A stretch of DNA of 64,000 nt from the NCBI RefSeq assembly GCF_010500835.1, contig NZ_JAAAMJ010000016.1, positions 32,833-96,832 of the forward strand, given 5' to 3'. Shown here piece after piece: positions 54,379 through 63,957 of the stretch (position 1 is the stretch's first letter; every line of letters starts with the position of its first letter). This DNA is from Aurantimonas aggregata (GTDB lineage: Bacteria; Pseudomonadota; Alphaproteobacteria; Rhizobiales; Rhizobiaceae). The position numbers and the translations under genes were made by a program. The notes beneath the pieces are model-generated. The model was not told the DNA's origin. It saw nothing but the letters and a program-made list of their open reading frames with translations, and ran no database searches.

Positions 54379-56970
54379 ATGAGAACAAGTTCCGTGGCGA
54401 TGAGAGTTCCTCGATCGAATTTCCCGGATGCGTTCGTTCGCACCACTGCATTGGACGGCCTCTATCGCCGCTGGCTTGCGGCCCGAGCCGGGGCACGGCT
54501 GCCGCCTTACGAGGATGTCGCGCTGGGCAGCCTCGGTCAGGTGGCCGAACAACTCGCGCTGATCGTGCAGGACGAGAGCGGCGGGTTCCGGATCGTGCGG
54601 TTCGGCGAGACGTTCCGGAAATGGCTCGGTCAGGATGGCGCCGATATTCCGGTCGAAGATCTCCGGCCGGAGTGCAGGCTCGCGCTGGGAGAGGTCATCG
54701 CGGCGGCACTGCGGTTTGGCGAGCCCAGTCGGGCGCTGGCGCATGTCGTCAGCGACGGCATCGTCGAGACGTACAACGTGGTGGCGTTTCCGTTGAAGAG
54801 CCGTTGGGGCCCCCCGGTGATCCTCGCCTGCATGGAGGATCGCAACGAGCGCTACAGCCTCGTCGACACGATGTTCAGCGCGACGGACGAGGGCATGCTC
54901 GCGCTGACGGCCATCCGCGACGAGGAGGGTCGACCAAACGACTTCCAGATCATCTCGGTCAATGACGGCGCCTGCCGCCTGCTGCGCAGGACGCAGGACA
55001 AGCTGCAATGGAGGCGGCTGTCCGAGATCGACCTGAATCTGGAGGAGCATGGCGTGCTCGCCCAACTCAGGCATTCGCTCGAGACCGGCGAGCGCCGGCA
55101 GTTCGAGATTTCCTTTCCGGGCGCGGAGGGGATCCGGCACGTCAAGATCGGCATCTCGCCGGTTCGCGATCTCCTGTCTGTCACGCTCACCGACATCGCC
55201 GGCGTGAAGGCGCGCGAAGCCTCGTTCCGGCTGCTGTTCGACAGCAATCCCGTGCCGATGTGGCTGTATGATCCTTCCACGCTGCGTTTCCTCCAGGTCA
55301 ACGATGCCGCCGTCCGACATTACGGCTACAGCCGCGAGGCGTTTCTTGGCATGTCGGTGCTCGACATCCGGCCGGAGGAGACCCGCGAGACGGCACGGGC
55401 CGTGCTGCAGAACGTCCAGGAAGGCTACGAGGCCGAGGAGGCCTGGCGGCACCTCAAGGCGGACGGGTCGGAGATCGTCGTCTATCCCTATCTGCGGGTG
55501 CTCAGCGTCGACGAGCGACCGGCTGTGCTGGTAGCCGTCATGGATGTCACCGAACGGCGCAAGGCCGAGGCGCGCATCGCGCACATGGCCCACCATGACG
55601 CGCTCACCAACCTACCCAACCGCGTGCTGTTCCGCGAGCGGCTCGACAAGGCGCTGGGTGGCATCCGCGAGCGGGACGAGAAGCTGGCGATCTTCTGCCT
55701 CGACCTCGATCACTTCAAAAGCGTCAACGACACGCTCGGCCATCCGATCGGCGACAAGCTGCTCCAGGCCGTCGCCGAACGCTTTCGCGACTGCCTGGGG
55801 GAGCGGGACATCGTCGCCCGTCTCGGCGGCGACGAATTCGCGGTGATCCAGCCGGCGGTCAAGACGCCGGCGGAGGCCAGCATCCTGGCACGCCGTCTGA
55901 TCGAGGCGATCAGCGCCCCCTACGAGATCGAGGGACACCAGATCGTCATCGGTACCAGCATCGGGATCGCTTTGGCACCCGGCGATGGCAACCAGCCGGA
56001 CGTCCTGTTGAAGAACGCCGATGTGGCGCTCTACCGGGCCAAGGCCGACGGTCGCAACACCTTCCACTTCTTCGAGCAGGGGATGGACTCGCGGCTCAGG
56101 GCGCGGCGGGCGCTCGACCTCGACCTGCGCAACGCCATGGCGGCCGGAGAGTTCGAGCTATACTACCAGCCGGTGATCACCGCCCGATCGAGCACCGTCA
56201 GCGGGTTCGAGGCGCTGATGCGCTGGCATCATCCCGAGCGCGGCATGGTCTCGCCGGCGGAGTTCATTCCGATGGCCGAGGAAATCGGCCTGATCGTGCC
56301 GCTCGGCGAATGGGCGCTGCTACAGGCGTGCACGGAGGCCGCGAACTGGCCGGAAGATCTCAGCATCGCGGTGAACCTGTCGCCCGTTCAGTTCAAGAGC
56401 CGCAATCTCGTCCCGGCCGTGGTCAATGCGCTGGAGTCATCCGGGCTCGCCGCCAGCCGGCTCGAGCTGGAGATCACGGAATCGGTGCTGCTGCAGGAGA
56501 GCGAGATCAACCTCGCCACGCTGCATCAGCTGCGAGAACTCGGCGTGCGCATCTCGATGGACGATTTCGGCACGGGCTACTCGTCTCTCGGCTATCTGAG
56601 ACAGTTCCCCTTCGACAAGATCAAGATCGACCAGTCGTTCATCAAGGAGCTTGCCGATAATCCCCAGGACGCGGCCATCGTGCGCGCCGTGACGGGACTT
56701 GGCATCAGCCTGGGCATGACGATCACGGCCGAGGGGGTCGAGACCGAGGTCCAGTTCGAACGGCTTCGCCTCGAGGGATGCACGGAAGTTCAGGGCTATC
56801 TCTTCAGTCCGCCCCGCACGGCGAGCGCCCTGGGGCCGTTCCTGACGGGACGCGAACTGACGGAAATTCTCGGCGCCAGGCCAACGATACTGGCTCTGGT
56901 GCCAAGCGATGGCAGCGCGCCGGAACAGAAGTCGTCCAAGCTCGCCTGCGCCGACAAGCTGGTGTCGTAG
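54379..56970 (+). CDS. PAS-GGDEF-EAL cyclic-di-GMP turnover protein
   Basis: Signalling protein of 863 residues without membrane helices. The N-terminal half (about 20-280) has two PAS-like regions. A clear PAS domain follows at about 285-395 (FRLLFDSNPVPMWLYDPSTLRFLQVNDAAVRHYGYSREAFLGM). The GGDEF domain has intact LGGDEF at 483-487, and the EAL domain has FEALMRWHHPERG at 611, DDFGTGYSSLGYL and AEGVETE. Both active sites look intact, so it could make or degrade cyclic di-GMP; an RxxD inhibitory site is not obvious. It is a single gene. Confidence 0.94.
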   Translation: MRTSSVAMRVPRSNFPDAFVRTTALDGLYRRWLAARAGARLPPYEDVALGSLGQVAEQLALIVQDESGGFRIVRFGETFRKWLGQDGADIPVEDLRPECRLALGEVIAAALRFGEPSRALAHVVSDGIVETYNVVAFPLKSRWGPPVILACMEDRNERYSLVDTMFSATDEGMLALTAIRDEEGRPNDFQIISVNDGACRLLRRTQDKLQWRRLSEIDLNLEEHGVLAQLRHSLETGERRQFEISFPGAEGIRHVKIGISPVRDLLSVTLTDIAGVKAREASFRLLFDSNPVPMWLYDPSTLRFLQVNDAAVRHYGYSREAFLGMSVLDIRPEETRETARAVLQNVQEGYEAEEAWRHLKADGSEIVVYPYLRVLSVDERPAVLVAVMDVTERRKAEARIAHMAHHDALTNLPNRVLFRERLDKALGGIRERDEKLAIFCLDLDHFKSVNDTLGHPIGDKLLQAVAERFRDCLGERDIVARLGGDEFAVIQPAVKTPAEASILARRLIEAISAPYEIEGHQIVIGTSIGIALAPGDGNQPDVLLKNADVALYRAKADGRNTFHFFEQGMDSRLRARRALDLDLRNAMAAGEFELYYQPVITARSSTVSGFEALMRWHHPERGMVSPAEFIPMAEEIGLIVPLGEWALLQACTEAANWPEDLSIAVNLSPVQFKSRNLVPAVVNALESSGLAASRLELEITESVLLQESEINLATLHQLRELGVRISMDDFGTGYSSLGYLRQFPFDKIKIDQSFIKELADNPQDAAIVRAVTGLGISLGMTITAEGVETEVQFERLRLEGCTEVQGYLFSPPRTASALGPFLTGRELTEILGARPTILALVPSDGSAPEQKSSKLACADKLVS

Positions 56971-57006
56971 CGCCTCAAGACGTGACTTGGATGGTTCCGG
57001 CGTGCG

Positions 57007-57621
57007 TCAGTAAAGCGTCAGCCGGTAGCGCTCCTCAAGGTTCCGATCGATCTCCGCCGCCGTTTCCTCGAGCGCGATCTGGTCCTTCATCATCGCGCCG
57101 AACGATGGGAAGCTGCCGCGCTCGATGAAGGTCGACGGGTCCCAGAGGCCCGACCGGATGAAGGCCTTGGCGCAGTGGAAATAGACCTCCTCGGCATGCA
57201 CCACCATCACGCTGATCGGCAGCTTGCCCCGGTGTTCGAACCGCGCCATCAGGTCGGCGTCGGTGCTGATCTCGGCCCGGCCGTTGATCCGCAGGGTCTC
57301 GTTCATGCCGGGAACGAGGAAGATCAGTCCGACCTGGGGATTGCTGAGAATGTTCTCGAACGTGTCGAGCCGGTTGTTGCCTGGCCGGTCGGGGATCGCG
57401 ACGGTGCGGTCGTCGAGGGCGTGGACGAAGCCGGGCGCATCGCCCTTCGGACTGACGTCGGCGCGGCCGCTTTCGGCACAGGAGCCGATCATGACGAAGG
57501 GGCAGCGTTCCAGAAAAGCCCGGGCGTGCTTGTCGAGCCCCACCATCTCCTTCAGCACCGCCCGCTCCATCGGCGCCTTGTAGACCGTCCGCAGTTCCTC
57601 AACCGTCTTGATCGTGCTCAT
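57007..57621 (-). CDS. Pyridoxamine 5'-phosphate oxidase-family flavin-binding protein
   Basis: A 204-residue split-barrel FMN-binding protein of the subgroup annotated MSMEG_1061-like. The family segments are RCPFVMIGSCAESGRADVSPKGDAPGFVH, IPDRPGNNRLDTFENILSNPQVGLIFLVPGMNETLRINGRA and VHAEEVYFHCAKAFIRSGLWDP. It lacks the full PNP-oxidase set, so vitamin B6 synthesis is unlikely; a redox or stress role is usual but unproven. It converges with the GGDEF-EAL gene. Confidence 0.88.
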   Translation of the reverse strand: MSTIKTVEELRTVYKAPMERAVLKEMVGLDKHARAFLERCPFVMIGSCAESGRADVSPKGDAPGFVHALDDRTVAIPDRPGNNRLDTFENILSNPQVGLIFLVPGMNETLRINGRAEISTDADLMARFEHRGKLPISVMVVHAEEVYFHCAKAFIRSGLWDPSTFIERGSFPSFGAMMKDQIALEETAAEIDRNLEERYRLTLY

Positions 57622-57766
57622 CTCGTCTCCCTGTCCGGCACTGCCGGTTCGCGTCCTGTCCTAGCTTCCGCCGCTATCCGCCCGGATACTTCGTGCCGAG
57701 CAAGCCGTCGGCGGGGCCGTGTTCTGCAGCCGGGCCCGGCATGCGGCGAAGGGCGGTGCCGAGCAC

Positions 57767-59052
57767 TCACGCAATCGTTTCGGTCCCGCACCATTCGGCG
57801 ATGAACAGGGCCATGGCGCCGGTGATGCGTTGGACCGACGACAGGCTGACGCATTCGTCGAAGCCGTGGATGTTGCGGGAAACCGGACCGTAGCACAATG
57901 CCGGCACGCGGTCGTACAGCGCATAGACGCGGGTATCCAGATAGCCCGGCGTCGTGAAGCTCTTCAACGGCGCGCCGACGGCCGCCTCGTGTGCCTCTGC
58001 CAGGACCGCCTCGGCCGCCGAGCCCGGATCGAGGACGTAGCCCTCGGCGCGGAAGCCGTTGAAGGTCACAGTCGGCGGATTGTTGGAGAGGTAGGGATCG
58101 TGCCGGGCGAAGGCGGCGACATGGTCGCGGATCTCCGCGGCGGCGACGGATGCGTCGGTCCCCGGATAGATGGCGATGCGGCAGTCGATCCGGCACCAGC
58201 AGGGCACCGAGGAGGCCCAGTCGCCGCCCTCGATCTTGCCGATGTTCAGATTGATCGGGTGCGGAGTCTCGTCGAAAAAGGCATGCTCGTCCTTGCGGGC
58301 GTTCCACGCTTCCTCGAGCTGCCGCAGCGACTGGATGATGCGGTAGGTCGCGTCGATCGCGTTGGTGCCGGTGGCCATCTCGCGGACATGCGCCGGCAGG
58401 CCTGCGACTTCCACCTGGAACCACACGACGCCGGTATTGGCGCGCACCAGCATCTCGTCTTCCGGCTCGGGAATGAGCACGGCGTCGGCCTTGTAGCCGC
58501 GCAGATGCGTCATCAGGGCGCCGTTGCCGGTGGATTCCTCCTCGACGACCGACTGGATGTAGACCGTCCCGGCCGGCTGCAGTCCCAGCCGGCGCAACGC
58601 GTCCAGCGCATGCAGGTTGGCGGCCGCGCCGGCCTTCATGTCCGCCGCCCCGCGCCCGAACAGCCAGTCGCCGGCGATCCGCGGCTCGAACGCACCCGTT
58701 TCCCACATGGCGGCGGGGCCGGGCGGCACCACGTCGAGATGCGACTGCAGGATCAGGGAGCGGCCGGTCTCTTCGCGCGGATGGTGGATGCCGACGACGA
58801 TCGGCGCGTCGGAATGTTCGTCCGACCACGGGGCGCCGCCGGGATGGGCGGCGATTGCTGCCTTGTCCAGGCGATCCGATCGACGCGGTAGCCGCGCGAT
58901 CGGATCGCCTGGAAGAGGAAGTCCTGGATCGCGTGCTCGTCGCCCCGCGTCGAGGGAAACGACACCAGCTTCTGGGTGAAGGCCACCTGCGCCCCGAAGC
59001 CGGTGGCAACGGATGCCAGGATGTCCTGCCGAAGCTTTGGATCGAGGGGCAT
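57767..59052 (-). pseudogene. M20-family (ArgE/DapE-like) metallopeptidase broken by a one-base frameshift
   Basis: The N-terminal 61 codons (MPLDPKLRQDILASVATGFG to RVDRIAW) are in one frame. The remaining 367 or so, from LDKAAIAAHPGGAPWSDEHSD, are in another. The break is at 58869/58870, where one missing base between GCC and TGG would restore a continuous M20 reading. Downstream the zinc site is intact: LQSHLDVVPPG, GRGAADMKAG, the catalytic VVEEESTGNGA and PEPEDE. Homologues are about 420-430 residues, which the repaired gene would match. The break falls in a 17-bp inverted repeat. Without repair the long C-terminal frame has no evident start. A sequencing error is an alternative. Confidence 0.85.
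58866..58913. repeat. 17-bp perfect inverted repeat at the M20 frameshift
   Basis: TCCAGGCGATCCGATCG (58866-58882) is exactly complementary to CGATCGGATCGCCTGGA (58897-58913). Between them CGCGG and CCGCG pair around TAG with one extra A, giving a near-perfect 48-base hairpin inside coding sequence. Confidence 0.9.
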
Positions 59053-59266
59053 GGCCAGCTTTCCCGCACGCCGCCGCCGGGATGTCCGACGGTGTCCACT
59101 CTGGATAGGCGGGGTCACTTCGCCTCGTCAATACGGGATGCGAACGAATTCGCCCAGAAACTGACCAGTCCGCCTTCGTGTCCAGAAGCTGTGCAAAAAC
59201 TGAGCGACGCCGTATTGCCAGACCGGATTTGTATGGCTAGCTTGCCCTTGCATAAAAGGTTCGTGA

Positions 59267-59995
59267 ATGCTGGCAGCTCTCCTGAACGTCGAGAACGTCA
59301 CCGTGAAATTCGGCGGGATCGTCGCGTTGCAGGAGGTGGATCTTTCGGTCCGCACCGGACAGACGACCGCGATCCTCGGCCCGAACGGGGCGGGCAAGAC
59401 CACGCTTTTCAACGTCATCGCAGGATCGATCCGGCCGACGTCCGGCAACGTGATCTTCGAAGGCGACGACGTCACCGGCAAGTCTCCGAGCAGCCGGTGT
59501 CATTTCGGCATCGCCAGGACCTTCCAGATCACCCAGCCCTTCGGCGGGCTGACCGTCCTCGAGAACGTCATGGTGCCTCTCGTCGCGAAATCGACGCCGA
59601 TGCATGCGGCGCGCGAAGAAGCGGCGAGCTACGTCGATTTCGTAGGCCTGTCGGCCAAGATGGATGATCCGGCGCGGATGCTGAGCACCGGCCAGCGCAA
59701 GCGCCTGGAACTGGCGCGGGCGCTGGCAACCAGGCCGCGCCTCCTGCTTCTCGACGAGGTCACCGGCGGCGTCGACCGGCCAAGCATCCCCCAGATCCTC
59801 GACCTGATCCGGCGGATGCGCAAGGAGCGCGGCATCACCATCGTCGTGGTCGAGCACAACATGGAGGTCCTCCTGGGCTTGGCCGACGATGCGATCTTCC
59901 TCAACAGGGGCGAGGTGATCGTCGCCGGCTCGATGGCCGAAGTGGCCGAGCACGAGGGCGTCCGCCGCATCTATCTGGGCGACGGCGATGCTTGA
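59267..59995 (+). CDS. livG: Branched-chain amino acid/amide-type ABC ATPase (LivG-like)
   Basis: First ATPase of a Liv-type importer, 242 residues. Walker A LGPNGAGKTTLF and RTFQITQPF are typical of LivG. The signature reads LSTGQRKRLELARAL instead of the common LPYGQQRRLEIARAL, and Walker B ends LLDEVTGGVD where LDEPAAGMN is usual, so it belongs to a divergent subgroup. The H-loop VEHNMEVL is intact. AAGG precedes the ATG. It opens the operon and overlaps livF by 8 bases. The order G-F-H-M-K is uncommon, with the binding protein last. Confidence 0.88.
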   Translation: MLAALLNVENVTVKFGGIVALQEVDLSVRTGQTTAILGPNGAGKTTLFNVIAGSIRPTSGNVIFEGDDVTGKSPSSRCHFGIARTFQITQPFGGLTVLENVMVPLVAKSTPMHAAREEAASYVDFVGLSAKMDDPARMLSTGQRKRLELARALATRPRLLLLDEVTGGVDRPSIPQILDLIRRMRKERGITIVVVEHNMEVLLGLADDAIFLNRGEVIVAGSMAEVAEHEGVRRIYLGDGDA

Positions 59996-60704
59996 GCTGC
60001 AGAACATCGACGTCCATTACGGCGCCACGCAGGTTCTCTGGGACGTGTCGATCACCGTCGGCGCCGGCGAGATGGTCGCGGTGATGGGGCCGAACGGCTC
60101 CGGCAAGAGCACCATCCTGAAGGCGGCCATGGGCCTGAAGAAGGCCTCGGCCGGCAAGGTCCTGCTCGACGGCGAGGATCTGCGGGGCAAGGCGGCGACG
60201 GTGCGCCCGCATCGGCGGATGAGCATCGTGCTCGAGCGCCGGCGGCTGTTTCCCCGGATGAGCGTGCGCGAGAACATCATGCTCGGCGCCTATACCCGCA
60301 CCGGCGCGGAGGCGCGAAGTTCCTTCGACTGGGTGCTGGAGCTGCTCCCCGAGATCAAGGACCATCTGAACGCCACCGCCGGCAAGCTGAGCGGCGGCCA
60401 GCAGCAGATGGTGGCAATCGCCCGCGGCCTCATGGCCGACCCGAAGATCCTGCTGATGGACGAGCCCTTTCTCGGCCTGTCGCCGGCCATGGTGAAGAAC
60501 GTCTACGCGATCATGAAGATGGTCAACGAGCGCGGCGTCGCGATCCTGTTCAACGAGCAGAACGCCAAGACGTCCTTCGCCATGAGCCATCGCGGCTACC
60601 TGCTCGAGGGTGGTCGCGTCGCGCTCAGCGGCTCGGGCGAGCAGATGCTGGAGCATCCCGAGGTCAAGCGGGTCTATCTCGGCCTGCGCGAGGAAGCGTC
60701 ATGA
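59988..60704 (+). CDS. livF: Branched-chain amino acid/amide-type ABC ATPase (LivF-like)
   Basis: Second ATPase of the importer, 238 residues: Walker A MGPNGSGKSTILK, Q-loop-like ERRRLFPRMS, signature LSGGQQQMVAIARGL, Walker B ILLMDEPFLGLSP and the switch residue region LFNEQNAKTSF. The usual VEQ of LivF is NEQ here. It overlaps livG by 8 bases and its stop overlaps the livH start (ATGA). Cargo may be branched-chain amino acids, amides or aromatic acids. Confidence 0.9.
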   Translation: MLELQNIDVHYGATQVLWDVSITVGAGEMVAVMGPNGSGKSTILKAAMGLKKASAGKVLLDGEDLRGKAATVRPHRRMSIVLERRRLFPRMSVRENIMLGAYTRTGAEARSSFDWVLELLPEIKDHLNATAGKLSGGQQQMVAIARGLMADPKILLMDEPFLGLSPAMVKNVYAIMKMVNERGVAILFNEQNAKTSFAMSHRGYLLEGGRVALSGSGEQMLEHPEVKRVYLGLREEAS

Positions 60705-61576
60705 GCAGCGCGCAGTTCCTGGAACTCCTGATCAACGGGCTGATCACCGGCTCGATCTACGCACTTGTCGGCTCCGGCATCGCGCTCGTCTACGGCACCA
60801 CCCGCGTCCTCAACTTCGCGCATGGCGAACTCCTGATGCTGTCGGGCTACCTGATCCTGCTCTTCGCGGTGACGCTCGGCTGGCCGCTTCTCGCCGCCTC
60901 GGCGATCACCCTTGCCATCATCGTCATCCTCGGCGCGGGCATCCAGCGCCTCACCATCGCGCCGCTGCTGCGCCGCGAGGACTGGCCGTTCCAGGTCATC
61001 GCCGCGACGATCGGCCTGTCGATCTTCCTGCAGAGCGGCGCCCAGCTGATCTGGGGCGAGCAGTTCCAGGCGGTGCCGTATTTCTTCCACGGCATCGTCG
61101 TGATCGGCGACCTGCGCATGCCGTGGCAGCGCATCGCCATCTTCCTCATCGCCCTGGCGGTGATGGGGGCCTGCGCCATCGTGCTCTACCGCACCAAGCT
61201 CGGCCGGATCATCCGGGCGACGGCACAGGATGCCGAGGCCGCGCAGGCCGTCGGCATTCCGGCAGGCCTCGTCTATACGGCCGTGTTCTCGATTTCGGCG
61301 GCGCTTGCCGGCGTCGCGGCGATCCTCCTTTCGCCGCTGATCTCGGTGAACCCGTGGATGGGGGTCTCCTATCTTCTTAAGGGGTTCGCCGTCGTCATTC
61401 TCGGCGGTCTCGGCTCCTTCGGCGGGGCGGTCGCGGCAGGCTTCCTGCTCGGCCTGATCGAATCCTTCTCCGTCGCCTTCGCGCCGAGCGAGTGGCGGGA
61501 CGTGGTCGCCTTCACGTTCCTCATCGCCGTCATCTGGGTGCGTCCGAACGGCCTGTTCAGCGGCCGCGAGGCCTGA
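60701..61576 (+). CDS. livH: Branched-chain amino acid/amide-type ABC permease (LivH-like)
   Basis: Channel subunit of 291 residues and about eight helices. LivH landmarks are NGLITGSIYALVGSGIALVYGTTRVLNFAHGELLMLSGY at the N-terminus and the coupling region IRATAQDAEAAQAVGIPAGLVYTAVFSISAALAGVAAIL near residue 180. It is translationally coupled to livF by a 4-base overlap; livM follows after 10 bases. Confidence 0.93.
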   Translation: MSSAQFLELLINGLITGSIYALVGSGIALVYGTTRVLNFAHGELLMLSGYLILLFAVTLGWPLLAASAITLAIIVILGAGIQRLTIAPLLRREDWPFQVIAATIGLSIFLQSGAQLIWGEQFQAVPYFFHGIVVIGDLRMPWQRIAIFLIALAVMGACAIVLYRTKLGRIIRATAQDAEAAQAVGIPAGLVYTAVFSISAALAGVAAILLSPLISVNPWMGVSYLLKGFAVVILGGLGSFGGAVAAGFLLGLIESFSVAFAPSEWRDVVAFTFLIAVIWVRPNGLFSGREA

Positions 61577-61586
61577 GGAAGAGACC

Positions 61587-62591
61587 ATGCTCGAAGTCTT
61601 CGGCAAGCGCCCCTTTCTTCTGCTCCTGCTCTACGCCGTGCTGCTCGTCGTCGTCCCCTTTTTGCCCGTCGACGACTACATCCTGCACATCCTGACGCTG
61701 TTCCTGATCTTCGCGGTGTTCGCCACGGGCTGGAACCTGACGCTCGGCATCCTCGGCCTGAAGACCCTAGGCCATCACGCCTTCTTCGCCATGGGCGCCT
61801 ACATCTCGGCGCTCGTCGCCTATTATGGCGGCGTCAGCCCGTGGATCACGATCTGGATCGGCGCCCTGGCCGCGGCGATTTCCGGCATCTTCATCGGCCT
61901 GCCGATCCTGCGCATCCGGTCCATGCCGCATGTCGCGATCGTCACGCTTGCCTTCGCCGAGATCGTCCGGCTGGTCTTCTCCAACCTCAAGGACATCACC
62001 CGCGGCGAACTCGGCTTCTGGGGCATTCCGCCGTTCGACCCGATCCAATTGGGCGATCTGACCCTACGTTTCGGCATCGGCAACGCCATCGGCTCCTACG
62101 CGCTGACGGTGGTGTTCTTCCTGGCGGTGAACCTTGCCCTGCTGATCTTCCTGACCTCGCGGCCCGGCCTGACTTTCCTTGCCATCAAGGATTCCGAAGC
62201 CGCAGCCGAGAGCCTCGGCATCCATCTGGCGACATGGAAGCTGCTCGCCTTCGCCGTCAGCGCCGCGGTCGTCGGACTGAGCGGCGCGATCTACGCCCAC
62301 TACGTCCTGATCCTGACGCCGACATCGGTGGCCGGGCCGGAGATGCTGATCACGCTCCTGGCGATGATCATCGTCGGCGGCGTCGGACGGTTCTTCGGCC
62401 CGATCTACGGGGCGCTCCTGCTGACGGTCATGTCGGAAGTGCTGCGCGAGGTCGGGGACTACCGCATGCTGCTCTATGGCGCGATGATCGTGGCCTTCGT
62501 CTTCCTCGCGCCACAGGGCATTGCCGGTTTGAAACTACGCGGGCGGCGTGGCCGCCCGGCGCCTGCCGCCGACCCCGCCCGTGCAACCTGA
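61587..62591 (+). CDS. livM: Branched-chain amino acid/amide-type ABC permease (LivM-like)
   Basis: Second channel subunit, 334 residues with about nine or ten helices. Motifs are FAVFATGWNLTLGILGLKTLGHHAFFAMGAY, the coupling region AIKDSEAAAESLGIHLATWKLLAFAVSAAVVGLSGAIYAHY, and MIIVGGVGRFFGPIYGALLLTVMSE near the C-terminus. GAGGAAGAG precedes its ATG. A 56-base gap, without a clear hairpin, leads to the binding-protein gene. Confidence 0.93.
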   Translation: MLEVFGKRPFLLLLLYAVLLVVVPFLPVDDYILHILTLFLIFAVFATGWNLTLGILGLKTLGHHAFFAMGAYISALVAYYGGVSPWITIWIGALAAAISGIFIGLPILRIRSMPHVAIVTLAFAEIVRLVFSNLKDITRGELGFWGIPPFDPIQLGDLTLRFGIGNAIGSYALTVVFFLAVNLALLIFLTSRPGLTFLAIKDSEAAAESLGIHLATWKLLAFAVSAAVVGLSGAIYAHYVLILTPTSVAGPEMLITLLAMIIVGGVGRFFGPIYGALLLTVMSEVLREVGDYRMLLYGAMIVAFVFLAPQGIAGLKLRGRRGRPAPAADPARAT

Positions 62592-62647
62592 GCCGATCCT
62601 GTCGGGCGGGCGGTCCCAAGATCGATAACCCAACGGAGATGAAGCTG

Positions 62648-63874
62648 ATGACGCGTTCGAAAATTTCCCGCCTGCTTTCGGCGGGCTTCCTGACCGCAAC
62701 AATGATGGCCGCGGCCGCGCCCGCGGCCCTTGCCGAAGACGTCACCATCGGCGCGATCGGGCCGCTAACCGGACCGGCCGCCAATACCGGCAAGGCCCAC
62801 CAGGAAGGCATGGAACTCGCGGTCAAGGAATGGAACGAGGGCAAGGGCGACTACGTCAGCCAGAACCCGGCGCAGATCAAGCTGGTGCTCGAGGACTCGA
62901 ACTCCAAGCCGGAGGTCGGCATCAGCGCGGCACAGCGCCTGATCACCCGCGACGGGGTCAAGATGATCATCGGCGACACGCTGCATAGCCATGTGACGCT
63001 GGCGCTGATGGAGATGGCGCCGCAGTACAACATCCCGATCCTCAGCGCCGAGCCGGTCGCCTCGGCGATCGCCGACAAGGTGATGTCCGATCCCGACCGC
63101 TTCAAGCTGTTCTGGAAGGGCGGCTACAACAGCGACGGCTACGGCATCGCCGTGCACGATTTCTACGCCTGGGCCTTCGAGGGCGATATCGTCCCGCCGG
63201 GCGACAAGAAGATCGCCTTCGTCGTCGAGGACACCGACTACGGTATCGCCAACGCCGAGAAGATCGGCGAGTTGTTCGAGAAGGACGGCTGGACGGTGGT
63301 CGCGACGGAGACCGTGCCGACCGTGACAACCGACTTCTACCCGCAGCTCTCCAAGGTCCGCGACGCCGACCCGGACGTGCTGGTGTCGGTGTTCACCGTG
63401 GTCAATTCCGGCGTCGCCTTCGTGCGCCAGTTGCAGGAGCAGGCGCTCGAGACCTCGCATCTGGCGATCTATTACCCGACCAAGCCGGAATTCATGGACC
63501 AGGCCGCCGACATCGCCGAAGGCATGTACTGGGCGGCGCTGCAGTACGCGCCCGACCTCGACCCGGAGCAGAAGGCGTTCTCCGACCGCATCGAGGCCGA
63601 GTACGGCGAGCCGGCGAACTACAGCCACGCCCATGCCTACTGCACGGCGGTCGTCGCGCTGCGGGCCATCGACACTGCGGGCACCGAGCCCGAGGCGCTG
63701 GCCGAGGCGATCGGTGCGACCGACTACGAGTGCCTGCTCGGCCGCATCCAGTTCGGCGAGGACCATGCGATCAAGGCGGGCGCCGACTTCGTCCCGATCC
63801 CCGTCGCGCAGATCCAGGATGGCAAGAACCAGGTGATCTGGCCCGAGAACGTCAGCTCGGCCAAGCCCCAGTAA
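62648..63874 (+). CDS. Branched-chain amino acid/amide-type ABC binding protein (LivK-like)
   Basis: Periplasmic receptor of 408 residues with a signal peptide ending at APAALAED (about residue 29). The mature fold opens VTIGAIGPLTGPAANTGKAHQEGMELAVKEWNEGKG. It continues with MIIGDTLHSHVTLALMEMA, IAFVVEDTDYGIANAEKI and the Tyr-rich C-terminal pocket. The start at 62648 has CGGAG 9 bases upstream; an ATG at 62639 abuts that site. It is closer to the amide/aromatic-acid receptors than to classical LivJ/K by its long inserts, but I cannot fix the ligand. It ends the operon just before an insertion element. Confidence 0.9.
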   Translation: MTRSKISRLLSAGFLTATMMAAAAPAALAEDVTIGAIGPLTGPAANTGKAHQEGMELAVKEWNEGKGDYVSQNPAQIKLVLEDSNSKPEVGISAAQRLITRDGVKMIIGDTLHSHVTLALMEMAPQYNIPILSAEPVASAIADKVMSDPDRFKLFWKGGYNSDGYGIAVHDFYAWAFEGDIVPPGDKKIAFVVEDTDYGIANAEKIGELFEKDGWTVVATETVPTVTTDFYPQLSKVRDADPDVLVSVFTVVNSGVAFVRQLQEQALETSHLAIYYPTKPEFMDQAADIAEGMYWAALQYAPDLDPEQKAFSDRIEAEYGEPANYSHAHAYCTAVVALRAIDTAGTEPEALAEAIGATDYECLLGRIQFGEDHAIKAGADFVPIPVAQIQDGKNQVIWPENVSSAKPQ

Positions 63875-63957
63875 TACCAACGTGCGCGATAGCTGACTCT
63901 GTAGGGGTTCCCAAGGCGGGCGAAGTCTGAATCGATGGAGGCAAACGGAGGTTTGCC

